A DNA stretch of 64,000 nucleotides from Helianthus annuus (GCF_002127325.2 NC_035447.2:30191249-30255248), one strand, 5' to 3'. Positions 11,461 to 22,981 are shown, counted from the first letter of the stretch. Program-made: numbers and translations. The notes: generated by a model not told the origin, from the letters alone.

Positions 11461-12035
11461 TGTAGGATCGTGTTTTGACCCGATTGAGTTGTTCAGAGGC
11501 GTTCTCCTATGTTTCAGGTGCGGAATAACAAGAAACGTAGGTAGAAATAGCTTGTTCTTCACTTTAATCTACTGTTTTATTGATTTGACAATGTTTACAG
11601 CTCGTTCTTCACACCGGCAGCACTTCGGTATGGAATTGACAAAGTTACAAATGAGATTCGCTCAAGAGTATATATAGTGTTGGTAGGTTCCCATATTCGT
11701 ACATGTACGAATAAGCGAACCTAACAGGTTCCCATATACGGACATGATAGATTCCCATATTCGGACATGAGAGGTTCCCATATTCGGACATAAGAGGTTC
11801 CCATATTCGGACATGAGAGGTTCCCATATACGAACATAAGAGGTTCCCATATACGAACATAAGAGGTTCCCATATACGAACATAAGAGGTTCCCATATAC
11901 GGACATGTACGTATAAGCAGACCTACTCTCTAAAACACCTATACTCTCTAGTTTTCTCGTAAAACGCACCCTAATCTACACAATACAATGAAAGACTCGA
12001 TCCAAGACGAAATCAACAGATGTAGTGCACCAACA
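11461..12035 (-). repeat. Copia LTR C (5' LTR of the outer element)
   Basis: It is 575 bp, the same length as LTR A and nearly identical to it, with nine dyad repeats and a TATA box at 11669-11676. It ends at CAACA (12035) next to Tekay leader sequence. Confidence 0.9.
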
Positions 12036-12051
12036 AGTTCACTATAACCAA

Positions 12052-12065
12052 TGGCTCTGATACCA
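12052..12065 (-). other. Primer binding site of the Tekay element
   Basis: Minus-strand TGGTATCAGAGCCA, complementary to initiator tRNA-Met, lies three bases after the LTR end TGTGACA. Confidence 0.9.
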
Positions 12066-12068
12066 ATC

Positions 12069-15000
12069 TGTCACACCCCTAAAATCCACCATGCGGAGTA
12101 TCACCGCTTGGAGGCGTGACATGACCAGGATTAAGCCACCAATCATATTGAACAACGCAATTAAGTACATAAAACCAACCACAATATAATTGGTGTCCAA
12201 AAGAGAGTAAACAACTTTAAGTTAACAGCGGAAGCATAAAACGTGAAACCCAAACATAAGTAATAAGTTCATAAAGTTTAAATGTTTAACATGGAACTCA
12301 ACAGTCCATGTCCCACAACGATCACTCCTCCTTGTGCAAGCTCAATAAGCATCTAACGACATGCAAGGCATGTAACAAGGAGTCAACAATAAAGTTGAGC
12401 GAGTTCACATGTTGGTTGTTTAGTTGTAAAAGTTTGTTTTGAAAACCATAAGTTGTTTCGTAAACCACTAGTTAGCCAGTATCTTTGTTTTTCCCCAAAC
12501 CATATCCATAATCAGTGGGGGCTTCCCCATGTGAACCACTAGACCGTTACCATATCGACAACTGATGAAAGTAAGTTGTGCCCTAAGTCAATGTCTATCA
12601 TCATTGACTAAGTGCCCAGATCCATTAGTACACGTCCGTCCTACCGGCACGGTGTGAGGCTTGTGAACCCTAATAGCGCTACTAACTAATGACCCGCTCG
12701 CCATTGGCCCGGCGATTAAGTCGATATAAAAATGAGGGACTTAATGATAGAGTTTTGTCTCGTATTCTACCCAAGGAGAATGCGCAGAATTAATATTGGC
12801 ATCCTACCCAAGGAGGATGGCGGTACATATCCTACCCAAGGAAGATATGTAGGTTTCATTTTAATTCTTTAACCCATGCCCAACCAGCGGGAATCCCATG
12901 CCTTAGAAAGTGTGTGAACTCACCTTTGGTTGCTCGGTTTGACTCTCAAAATAGCTAACAGTCAAGGTCGGTCAATCACGTCCTAATATGATTACCAGTT
13001 AGTCATTTAGTGGTTTCAAATAGAGCACAAAGTTCCTACACGTATCTACTACATAACATGCACTCACTTTAATAGTTCACGCCCATATAAACATTCCACC
13101 TAAGCTACTCAAGAACAAGCATACGATATTGAACATAACACTTTCATTGACATATAACATGTTAGATCGTTATCGGATAACATAACCGACATTTAGACAT
13201 GCAAATCACTAGTTATATTGTTTCAGCTTGAACATCCAAAACTGGACTGTTTTCGGGTACTTTAATAAAATAGTTAACTTACTCCAAAAATTCCCAAACT
13301 TTTACAGAATGTTTTAAACAATCTAAATTTTACTGTGTAAAAATATCGGGATCCAATTAATTACCAATATTTTATAAAAAATCATTTACCTGACTGCAAT
13401 CAGATTCATCACTTTTTGACTGCAGTCCACGGAATAATTCATTTAAAATTCATCGTAAGTCCGATTGATGAAATTCCAGTTAGAGCATTACAATGACATC
13501 AGTGATCATTTACAGTACAAATTTCATGAGCTAGTTCTACACAGATTTCAAGTTATGATGAAAAACATAACACACATTTTCTGCAATAAAAACGCAGCTT
13601 TTGCTGCTGTGAAAACGACCCTTTAAAAAATAGCAAACAAAGTCCAAAAATTATGATTCCAGTGCCATTAGAACCGTATTTCGAAATAACATGTTATAGA
13701 TTCAAGAAAATCAATTTTTCGTTAAGTTATGACCCGGTTACACCCGACTGAAGCGGCTGTAACAGTTTGACTGCTTCCTGTTTTCAGCTTATAGCGCTCT
13801 AACGCAAGTTCTATTTGTTCCGTTAACATGCCTGGTGATCAACAACGACATTTAACATTTCTTGCAGCAGGTTATCGTTTATTTAACTCAGATTTATCAT
13901 GTCAAGTACCACTGTTCATATCAGATTTCCAGAGTACAAGTTTTCATCAAGTAACCAACATAAACAAGACAACATCATACTAACATTATTTCATCATAAT
14001 ACATCCTTTAACTACTGAAAATAGGAAGTAACCAAGAGTTAACAAGAAGCTTACAACTAGCTTAAAGCTAGGGAAGATTACTAGAGAAAATGATGAAGAA
14101 GATGGTGAATGAAAGCAATGTATGAAGTTCCTTCAAGTTCTTCAAGCTTCAACCTTCACAAGAGATCTTCTAATACTTGAATGGAGCTTGAAAGTGGATG
14201 GATATGGTGGTTGTATGGTGGTGGTGGTGGTGGTGGCGGCCTAGAGTGAGCCGAGAGGGAGAGAGAGTGTGTGAGGAGATGGAGTGAAGATTGTGAATAT
14301 GTGAAGTGATCTTGGAAGATATATGCACCATACTTAATCATGTCTCCTAATATTTTGTCCACTTATACAAGTAAAGATCAAATAAGATATGAAACAATAT
14401 CTAGGAGAGTATGGTGTGATCTTTGGTGGGTCCTTTGTGACCGTAAGTAAGCATGGGGGGGTTAATTGTAAAATTTAGTGATAGGTAGGTTACTTATAAT
14501 CTAAGGAAAAATCTATAGGATATCAAGGGAAATCTATGCCACCATACATGTAATCTTCCATAGATCTTATAAGATCTAATGAAATCAAAGGAAATATTTT
14601 GTAGGATTTTGGAGATCACAAGTGGGGCCACACCATGTGACCGAAAATATAAGGGGGGAGGGGTCCAAGTGTAATTTGTAATGGTACGTCGGTAACTAGT
14701 GGAAGTTAGGTGTAAAAATCTAGTGTATTATGTGTATGGTGCATTATATAATGTGTTGGGGTATTCGGGGACCATAACTAGTCCAAAAATAATACAACAA
14801 TGTTTCTGGCAAAATTTTGGTGTTCCGGGTAATGTCTGGTTGTTCGGTTAGATACCGTTTCGTTAAAGTGCTAGGTTATTCCGTATAGTGTCTTTTATGT
14901 AACTATTTGTAACACTTTTAATTCTCAACACTTAGGAAAACATACAGGACCATCTAGTCAATTTTCTGCACAACCAATACGCACAATTTAATATTAATTA

Positions 15001-15142
15001 ATCGTACGGATACATGTAATTACGAGGGTTGTCACATTCTCCCCCTGTTAAGAAAATTCTGTCCCGAAATTTAGCGCGTGGTTACTGAGGAAGCTAGTTA
15101 AGTTGCGTGGTTTACTGGTTTTTTTTTTCCTTGGGTGTCACA
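12069..15142 (-). repeat. Tekay 5' LTR, 3074 bp
   Basis: On the minus strand it begins TGTGACACCC at 15142 and ends GGGGTGTGACA at 12069, directly before the PBS. Inside are an additional PPT/LTR-start signature (about 15030-15070), a (GTG)n run near 14206-14238, and three small hairpins at 12764-12848. No ORF is credible. Confidence 0.85.
12764..12848 (-). other. Three hairpins with a constant loop and changing stems
   Basis: ATTCTACCCAAGGAGAAT (12764-12781), ATCCTACCCAAGGAGGAT (12801-12818) and a third with ATATC/GATAT ends (12827-12848) share the ACCCAAGG centre. Stem changes are compensatory. They lie in the transcript-proximal half of the LTR on the element's strand. Confidence 0.6.
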
Positions 15143-15723
15143 ATACTGCTTTATGAGGCGGGTGAGTGGTGTGAATAAGTACGAGCACATCTTACTCACC
15201 TCATGAAACCGCTTATTGTATGCCAGTTATCTCCATTGTCTTGTTCCAAAACCCAAAATTCATCCTCAAGTTTCTTAATCTCGTGCCGAGGACAAAGTTT
15301 TTCAGTCATTAGTTCCTTCAGTTGTTCCCATGTCAAAGCCACTGCGGCTTCAGCACCACGCATATTCTTTTCAGCATTCCACCAAGTGAGTGCATTTCCC
15401 AACAAGCGGCCAGTAGCATAACGAACCTTGCGATTGTCAGGGCATTCGCAATTGAGGAACGTACTCTCCATCTCCTCATACCAGCGGAAGAGAACGGTTG
15501 CATCGGCGGTGCCTTCGTACATAGGGGGATCACATAATTTGAAGTATTTGTAGGTGCACCTCGAGGTATTAGCTCCATCGTGGGTCTCTGGGTTATTGAG
15601 AGCTTGTTGAACTTGTACGACGATGTTAGGAATATCGGTGACCATCTCTTCGGCGATATGGGCTGCCATGCGTCGGCTGGAGTTCCCAGCACGTTTTCCA
15701 ATACGAAGACCTTTAGAAGACAT
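15143..15723 (-). pseudogene. Ty3/gypsy gag, frameshifted and interrupted
   Basis: ATG at 15723 opens a gag with an N-terminal helix (RRMAAHIAEEMVTDIPNIVV) and a capsid domain (FRWYEEMESTFLNCE, LTWWNAEKNMRG, LTWEQLKELMTEKLCPRHEI, LEDEFWVLEQ). This capsid order is standard for Ty3 gag, the protein that forms the particle. The frame is lost near 15210 by a one-base change; shifting frame recovers RFHEVSKMCSYLFTPLTRLI up to the Tekay LTR junction at 15142. Zinc knuckles would follow but are cut off. It is related to the gags at 19550-20695 and 62973-63611. Confidence 0.85.
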
Positions 15724-16480
15724 CTACAAGGATTATCGCATACACATTGAGAATTTAAAAATTAACAATCGAATGAAAAATGGAATAAAACATTCTCAAA
15801 AACATAAAACTTAGGATAAAATAATATTTCAAAAATGAAATATTTGAAAATTTGTAGGTTTGGCACATAGTAAGGCGTGGTATGCCTTCCATGCGTCACT
15901 TTCGTAATCACGTGGGCCCTCGCAATTACCAAGCTTTCGCATAGTTCGCATATGTAACAACCCACACTTTCGTGCGTTGTTACTGCTCGATACACTCGTT
16001 ACGCCTAGCACCAGAGATTCGGATCATAAAGTAACTATATCAGATATATCGCTAAATCGAAGTATAATCGAATAATTACGCATATTCTATGGCAATTACA
16101 AACCTATTTTCAATAAATTATAACACTCATGATGATGTTGAGTGAGGGCTTAATCTACCCTCCTCGATAACCGTGAGGTGTCAAAACGTAAACAAGCAAC
16201 GCTAACAAAGACCATCGGGTGAGTACCATGTCTCCAGCCATCATGACGATGACAGCAACACGAGCAAGTAGTGCCCCGATAATCATTGTGGCACATCACA
16301 TCGAAGAACGCACTCGAAGGCACGCGTAACTCGATCATCGCACCGAATATTGGATATATAGATACGTATATACGGCCCCTTTTGTGATCAATTATAATAA
16401 ATAATTATATAAATATATGAAATTATGGCTCAAACAGTCGAAATCGCGCCAAAAACGAAGACCCAGGGCTTCCGTACGGA

Positions 16481-16704
16481 CGGGCCAGCCAAATGGCTGG
16501 GCCAGTCGATCGGACGGGCCAGCCGATCGGCTGGGCCGCCCGATCGAATGGGCCAGCCGATCGGCTGGGCCGACCGATCGGACAGACAGCCAATCGGCTG
16601 GGCCCATCTGATCGAACGGACCGGCCGATCGGCTGGGCCGTCCGATCGGACAGGCCAGCCGATCGGCTGGGCCGGCCGACCGAACGGGCCAGCCGATCCG
16701 GCCC
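16481..16704 (+). repeat. GGCC-CGATCG-GGCC dyad array, upstream of TATA
   Basis: About ten to twelve imperfect units at roughly 18-20 bp spacing resemble CCAGCCGATCGGCTGG. The matching array in the 3' LTR is 23518-23741. All long ORFs here are translations of this repeat. Confidence 0.9.
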
Positions 16705-16734
16705 ACCTTTCCTCCTTTTTCCTCCTCCCTTGCC

Positions 16735-16742
16735 TATAAATA
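16735..16742 (+). promoter_or_regulatory. TATA box of the 5' LTR
   Basis: TATAAATA lies about 30 bp after the dyad array in a pyrimidine-rich context. The copy in the 3' LTR is at 23772-23779. Transcription would be expected to start near 16765-16775. Confidence 0.7.
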
Positions 16743-17470
16743 CCCCCTCTTCACCCCCAAACACTTGCTGTTGCTGCTGCTACCCGACCAAGATGTTCCA
16801 GCCCTTAATCTCTCGATTTCTCGCGATTCTTGTAAGTTTCCAACTCAAATCTTGTACTTCCTTGATCTAAATACAATCCTTCATCTTTCCATCTTTCAAA
16901 ATCCGACTTTTAACCGTGAAATCAACGGACTCGGATTGTTCTAGGGTGATGTCACCATGGAGTTCTTCAAAGGTGATGTCATCCCATGAAGAACAACTCA
17001 GATCCGAATGGTTTCCATGCGATTCTTCATGAATCTCGTCCAAATCTATGTTTTCTAATCAAAAGGCCATGGATCGAGATGTTCAGAGTGATGTCATCAC
17101 AAGGTTCTTATGAACTTCAAGTGTTGGCCTCATTCCACCAAGAACAACTCAGAACCCAGGGATTTCCAAGAATAATCAAGGTTTTCATATCAAATCTATA
17201 CACAAAAATGGGAGAAACAGAGCTTAGACCGACCTTCTACTCATTCTTAGTGTCGTGTTGGTCAGGGATCTGATTCCTACCGAAGTGACGACCAATTTCG
17301 GGTTAAACACGGAAAAACCGCCAAGAACGGCCAGTTCTGATGGAACGGGATGATTCCCGACCGATAGAACAAGTCGGAATTGATGGAGTTTCAGTTGTTC
17401 AACGCGTCACAACAACGTCTCGACCAAAAACACCGAAGAACACCCAAAAATCATCGAAAACAGCTGGACA

Positions 17471-17590
17471 GGCTGGCCGATCGAGCGGCCCAGTCGATCG
17501 AGTGGCCCAGTCGACCGAGCGGCCCAGCCGATCGAACGGCCACTCGATCGAGCAGCCCGGCCGATCGAGCGGTCCATCCGAATGGGCCAG
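17471..17590 (+). repeat. Second CGATCG dyad array inside the LTR
   Basis: GGCC and CGATCG units (six or seven) lie downstream of the TATA box and so would be transcribed. The 3' LTR copy (24508-24662) is about 34 bp longer, showing unit gain or loss between LTRs. Confidence 0.8.
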
Positions 17591-18369
17591 CTCAATCCAA
17601 CTTTTCGTCCAATTTCACGTAATTCGATACCGTTTAACGCGTAATCCAATACTTATGCAATTAGTCTGAAATCAGGACATTCTCAGGCACCATCCCGTCA
17701 ATCCAGCCGAATACGCACTGTGAGTATACTTGACCCCTTTTATCGAATTTTGGGTGTAACATACGTTCCTTATAAATCGAACTTATCAAACGAATGATTC
17801 AAATTGTCAATCTATCACTTGCGAATAACTGTTTGCATAGATATACGTGATGCTAGTTGCATGTATGCTAGGACTTATACTCGTGACGTCCCACCCAGAC
17901 TAGTATAGTACTATTGCGCCCGACGGGGTCTAGTTATGCCATCGAAGAGTCGAGCATCGAGGACTTAGCTGGTAGTATCAGTTTTGTGAGTATATATGTC
18001 TTGTGTTACGTTTATGCATATGGAAATTCGCAGCACTTTTAATCTATTATACTATTACATATCAAACCTGTATACTCGCCAATACTTTTGTATTGACAAT
18101 ATTTTAACGTATGTTGCAGGATTAGTCGAAGTCTGCATCAAATCAAGCTAGGAAGTCTAGAAACACACCTAAATTCTAAGTTGACGGATTCGAATTGTTC
18201 GAGAGGACAAGAAATCTGTGATAACTTATGTGATTGTATTGTTTGTTAGTATGGGATGACAAATGTAATGGATATTATCGCAATATAGTTGTTATGGATT
18301 CTCTTGAGCATTCTGATTCGCCTAGTGCCGCGCCCCGATGATTCCGCCATCAGTTGGGGTGTGACAGAT

Positions 18370-18383
18370 TGGTATCAGAGCCA
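18370..18383 (+). other. Primer binding site of the gag-only element
   Basis: TGGTATCAGAGCCA lies three bases after the LTR end and is complementary to initiator tRNA-Met. Confidence 0.92.
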
Positions 18384-19549
18384 TAACTATAGGGAATTAG
18401 GCAAGACTCGACCTAGTCCGGGTCGACGTCTTAGAGAATGACCTAGTCTATAGTCTAAGCACCACAGGCTGCCTCGTACGAACCCAGTGGGGTTTGTATT
18501 GCGCCTACCTGCTGCTTCTGATCGAAATTGCAAAAACTATGACTTTGTGTGAACCCCGCATTACTACAACTTCACATGAAGAAGCCTTTCCTAAGGCTGA
18601 AATACTACTAGCCTTTCCTAAGGCAGACATAATACACATGTTTTCGAAAGTACTCGCATCTCACAACCGAGCAATCCAGTCGAGACCAGGTGTGAAAACC
18701 AATAACTCTCGATAGGATTACTCACTCAGCGCATTTTTCTAGCACGAGAATCTTCCGTTAAGTCAGGAGTGACATCCATACCTCGACGAAAGCCTCCCTT
18801 TCGAAATTCTAGTGAAGCTCTCGGATTTATTCGATGAGCGTAATCACAAATTAGGGACGAAACTATTTAGTCAGGGGTGAAACCCGTACCTTAATGAACT
18901 GTTCCACTTCCTAAAATGTTTTTCAAAAAGCTCTCACCAGGGACTCGACCATCACAACGACTCGAGCCACGCGATGACTTGGAGGATGAATGCCATGAGC
19001 TGCATCCCAGTGGAAGCATAAACCTCCAGAGTCAGCGTGTGTGCACGAACTTGTTGGGGGTGATTGAGTTACCTTGGGTAGTCGACGCCTAAACACCCGA
19101 GGCACTCCGAGTATCTTACGAAGCCTACAACTCACCGGATTTTACGATTTGATGAACTCAGTTACGTTTTATGTATTTAATCGCGATTATCAATTTTCGC
19201 TCCCTGTTTTACAAAACGCACAACTCCTACAGCCATCGCAATCCAAAACAAAGACCGAAGGATCGCAACAAAACTAATGTCCAATTGTCCGATTTCTCTC
19301 GCAACCCCTCTCTCAACGCATCCTCGCGCATTCTAAACTATATATATGTGTGTATAGGAAAGAACTACGACTATCTACATCTAAGTACAATCAAGACGTC
19401 GCGTGAAAATCTAGGAAGTTCGTGTCTCCTATGTGGCTCCTATGTGAAGTCTATTTATATTGCACATTACAAGTTTCGACCACGCTCAATCGCATCGTAA
19501 ACTCGAAATCATTATGATCGAATCTCATTCCAAATCTCTCTCTGTCTAG
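18384..19549 (+). other. Leader of the gag-only element
   Basis: This is 1.17 kb between PBS and gag. No coding is supported. A short direct repeat CCTTTCCTAAGGC occurs at about 18587 and 18611. Confidence 0.6.
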
Positions 19550-20695
19550 ATGCCTTCCAACAACTCTATCTCGAGACGAATAGCTAAGAGAAGAGCCAAA
19601 CGAAGCGCCGATAAGAGGATTGCCTCGATTGTGACCAAGGAAGTGGTCAAGCTCATTCCTCAAATTGTTGCTCAAGTGCACTCTCTCAGTAACTCTCGAG
19701 CCACGAAGGACTCTAAGACGGAATCGCAGCAATCTACCTTCCTCTACAAACACTTCAAAGCCTGTGACCCGATGGAATTCACAGGTGAAGGAGGTGCGAC
19801 CCGACTGCTCCAGTGGTTCGATTCTATCGATGTCACCCTTCGACAAAGTGGGTGTCCCGATAGTTTCTGTACTACTTGTGCTACCGGGGTATTTCAATCG
19901 CGAGCACTCGACTGGTGGACCGCCGAACGCAACAAACGTGGGATCTCCGCAGCTTACGCCCTCTCTTGGGACGAGCTGAAGGAACTCATGAAGGAAGAAT
20001 ATTGTCCCCCACACGAAGTCCAGAAGCTAGAAAACGAATTTTGGGAAATCAAGCAAAACGGAGGTGACAATGCTGACTACACAGCAAGGTTCAAGCAGCT
20101 TAGTGCAATCTGCCCAAGTCAAGTTGACACTCCAAGGAAAGCCATCGCGAAGTACCTCCGCGGCTTACCTGAGAGTGTGGGTGATTTTGTAGAAGCTGCA
20201 AGACCTGCTACCATCGAAGAAGCCTACCGTTTAGCCGCAGAGATCAACAGCAAACGAGTCATGGACGAGTTTTTCTCCAAGAAGCCTGTCAAACAAGCTC
20301 GTCAAGCAATCATCATCAACTCATCCGACGATTCCTCTGGCGAATCGATCGAGGAATCATCTGACAGCCCCTCTGAAAGCTTTTCTAAAGATTGCTCCAA
20401 CAATGTCTCCATCAAATCATCAGGTGAATCCGACAACGACACTGCATCATCTCAGGAAGCACAACCAAGCCGCAAACGAAAGACCGTGAGCCCAGACTCA
20501 TCAACAACTGGACTGCCGCAACCCGAACCTCTCCAATCAGTCCCAGTTCAACCAAAACGTGCTTACAATGGGAACCATCCCCTGTGTTTCACGTGCACGT
20601 ATCATCACCCGCCAGAAGCAAATTGTCGCTATTGCACAAATTGCAACTGGTATGGTCATCGTACACAGCACTGCCGCGCAGGACCACAACTTTAA
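19550..20695 (+). CDS. Intact Ty3/gypsy gag (381 aa)
   Basis: This is the structural protein that would form the particle and package element RNA. It starts at ATG 19550. A basic N-terminus (RRIAKRRAKRSADKR) is followed by a helix (VVKLIPQIVAQVHS) and a capsid domain at about residues 60-240 (ATRLLQWFDSIDVT, ALDWWTAERNKRG, LSWDELKELMKEEYCPPHEV, YTARFKQLSAICP, AIAKYLRGLPESVGDFV). A Ser-rich acidic linker follows, then a Cys/His tail with CFTC plus HH and a canonical CX2CX4HX4C knuckle, CTNCNWYGHRTQHC (residues 362-375). The frame is undamaged. No protease or RT follows, so processing would depend on a helper element. Confidence 0.9.
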   Translation: MPSNNSISRRIAKRRAKRSADKRIASIVTKEVVKLIPQIVAQVHSLSNSRATKDSKTESQQSTFLYKHFKACDPMEFTGEGGATRLLQWFDSIDVTLRQSGCPDSFCTTCATGVFQSRALDWWTAERNKRGISAAYALSWDELKELMKEEYCPPHEVQKLENEFWEIKQNGGDNADYTARFKQLSAICPSQVDTPRKAIAKYLRGLPESVGDFVEAARPATIEEAYRLAAEINSKRVMDEFFSKKPVKQARQAIIINSSDDSSGESIEESSDSPSESFSKDCSNNVSIKSSGESDNDTASSQEAQPSRKRKTVSPDSSTTGLPQPEPLQSVPVQPKRAYNGNHPLCFTCTYHHPPEANCRYCTNCNWYGHRTQHCRAGPQL

Positions 20696-22970
20696 AGGAA
20701 GTCAGCAACAACCGCAGTCTCCGCAGGTGCCTCCACAACAACGTTAATTTGCTTCTAATGTTGTTGTAATAATACGGCTTATCGCTATCGTCTTCTTTTA
20801 TGTGCGGAACTTATTTCATCAATCGTCGCATGTGGACTCTATTTCTCTTATACTCGAGCACCATCTAAACGCTAGCACTATGTACTATGAGATGTATTTT
20901 ACCCTTACAACACTTTTAGAATGAGGTACGATAGACGTGCAAGGAACAACTAATCACGGGTGCACACGGGATTATTCTGGTCAGTGCACGGAGATCGTAG
21001 TGAAGTTCTAATGGTGCCATAACGTTTAAAAGCATGGTCAAGGGTCTTGGCCATGTCAACAAAGTGTGACACTAAAGCACGGGGCATAAGTAGTAGGGGT
21101 AACGCAAGGTGTGCTTTACCATACTACCGAAGCTTCGTGAAGAAAGTGCCATGTGGAGTTGGACGTTATTAGACCTATTATATTATAACGGTTATTTTCG
21201 ACACAATACAAATCGATTGCAAGGCGTAACAACACTAAATCGCATCACTGCGAGACTTCTCGTAAGTCTACGTACGCAACACAATTGCCACATCGATGGA
21301 CTTAGGTAAGTTCACCCCGAAGAGCAATTGGAGCAACGCAAGACTGGTCGTAAGTCTAGAACGCAACTCAATCGCAGTTTTGCTAGATCTATTTCGCAAA
21401 TCAAAAATCACTTGATACGTGGCTCGAAATCGCAATCGCATCATGTGTTTATCTCGAAATCCCTAACGCTGGTTATTGGCTACTATGTGAATCTCTATCA
21501 TTTGGTGTGGATCGTTTATTGTGGATCGCTAGACGAGTATCGAAAATCACTCGCCGCCTTTCACTTTAACGCATTTCGCACCTAACTCATCAACTCGATA
21601 CTCCTGTCACGTTTCGCTATTACTCATCGATGTACGCGTTTTATGTGTTATGTTAGCGCGCACGACCTCGCTTCACGAGACAAAACTAGTAGGGCTGAAA
21701 CATGGTAATGTTTTGACCATATTAGCAGACTTTCGTGGAAGAAGGCCATGTGGGCTAATGATTCGTTAGTGGTTGTGGAGTACTCAAAGCAATCGAATCG
21801 CATATCGCTCACAACGCAACGATCGTCACTTATCATCTATCAGGGTCTATTGCCTATTGATGTTCGGTTATCGCTTGGAGGTCATCCCAGTTGTGTAGAA
21901 TTAGGGTACATGACATCGCTTCACGGGACAAAACTAACATGGGAAACACGGTGTTTTCTATGTTAAGCAACTCTCGTGGAAACATGCCATGTAGGTTTTA
22001 TGTGGAACAAATCGAAATCGCATTTAATCGAATCAAAAAATCATGTCATTCGCTATCACTTATCAATTGTCGTCTAACCCAGTGTGTCATATCAAGTTTC
22101 GTATGATCGAACTACTCGCATTCGCTATCGACGCTTTGTCTGTATCCAATTCGCTTCAACTCAAGACTCGGTCTAACATCCTATCGCTCGGACCGATGGA
22201 TCGAAACTCTATCTATGTCTTATCGGCACGCGTGACACCGCCTCACGAAACAGAGATAATATGGGTAAAACATGGTGGATACGCCGCTGGTACTTCCTAT
22301 ATATAAGTGTTCTAATCATATTAACAACCTTTCGTGGGAAGGTGCCACGTGGGGCCCGATATAAATTATTTCTCCATATTACTAAAGAAAACCGATTTTT
22401 ATAAAATTTTGTTAAAACCGTTGGACAAGTGAAATCTCCTTACAACATGGAGAAAAACATCGAATCAGTTTAGCTCCGTGCCCGAAGGAAGTTTCATAAG
22501 TTCAGTTTTTCCTAAAAAAAAAACCTTTTGCAATGATAAAAAGAAATCTTCCCGAAAACGAAGGTTCGACAATCGAGTTTCAGATCGAACTCACGTTGTA
22601 GGAAAATTTTCTTAAAACTTATTTTGCCACCGAATTCTTTTAAAATGTATAACTCGAAAATCTGTTTTCAAAATAACAAAAACCCTCCCCATAGCGTTGG
22701 TGTGGACATCGATGCAGTTAGCACCGCGCCATGAGGGGATTTTCTGAAATATCTTCAAAGATTAATCGATTATCGGTAAGTTTAAAACGCTATGGAATCG
22801 TTTTTGTATGTGTTATCGCTTTTGCTTGTCCAAATCGTATCTTCCCTCCGTTCTCGCTCGTCAAAACTTAATCGATCGCTCGCTATCCTGACACTATTAA
22901 TCTCTACCCTCAGTCTCATCAACTCTTACAACCCTACTATTGGATTAATTTCGGGACGAAATTTCCTAAA
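20696..22970 (+). other. Post-gag region: degenerate long repeats in place of pol
   Basis: This is 2.3 kb with no pol motifs. Four or five diverged copies of a block recur: CGTGACATCGCTTCACG-like sequence, AAAACATGG-like sequence, then TCGTGG(A)A..GCCATGTGGG. They lie near 21042-21160, 21660-21755, 21907-21997 and 22229-22355. The sequence between them is rich in ATCGC and TCGAA words. Confidence 0.6.
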
Positions 22971-22981
22971 GCAGGGGAGAC
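22971..22981 (+). other. Polypurine tract of the gag-only element
   Basis: GCAGGGGAGAC lies immediately before the 3' LTR and follows the TTTCGGGACGAAATTT block at about 22949-22964. Confidence 0.85.

Larger units (their letters stand above)
5183..12035. mobile_element. Composite three-LTR copia-type element (locus I)
   Basis: Outer LTRs A (5183-5757) and C (11461-12035) are both minus-oriented and 575 bp. Their flanks AGTAC (5178-5182) and AGTTC (12036-12040) look like a 5-bp TSD with one change. Minus-strand order: LTR C, PBS, gag N-terminus, then an inverted half-element (LTR B 10541-11068, its 3' region, its gag C-terminal part), then the outer element's own 3' region, PPT and LTR A. The two 3' regions form inverted arms of ~1.5 kb (5758-7275 and 9019-10540), extended by LTRs A and B. 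The element encodes only gag-like sequence and no pol. Confidence 0.8.
307..15142 (-). mobile_element. Tekay-type Ty3/gypsy element, nested and decayed
   Basis: Read on the minus strand the order is 5' LTR (15142-12069), iMet-type PBS (12065-12052), leader split by a copia composite (12035-5183), non-gag sequence, pol remains (3526-841), PPT (769-758) and 3' LTR (757 down to 307, where an Athila-like LTR interrupts it). The RT-RNaseH-integrase-chromodomain order and the tRNA-iMet PBS identify a chromovirus, most like Tekay/Del. It was inserted into the gag of an older Ty3 element; plus-strand ATACT follows the boundary at 15143. No gag or protease is recognisable, so it could not move on its own. 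Confidence 0.85.
15953..18366 (+). repeat. 5' LTR of the gag-only element
   Basis: It begins TGTAACAACCC and ends GGTTGGGGTGTGACA or a close variant. It carries two arrays of a CGATCG-centred dyad motif (16481-16704 and 17471-17590) and a TATA box at 16735. Confidence 0.92.

Noticed and set aside
16417..16870. Long ORFs full of ADRLG/RPSRSAG on both strands
   Set aside because: They are six-frame translations of the CGATCG dyad array; every frame stays open because the repeat lacks stops.
16481..17590. Possible CRISPR-like or satellite array
   Set aside because: Units are degenerate, lack unique constant-length spacers and sit in a plant LTR next to a TATA box.
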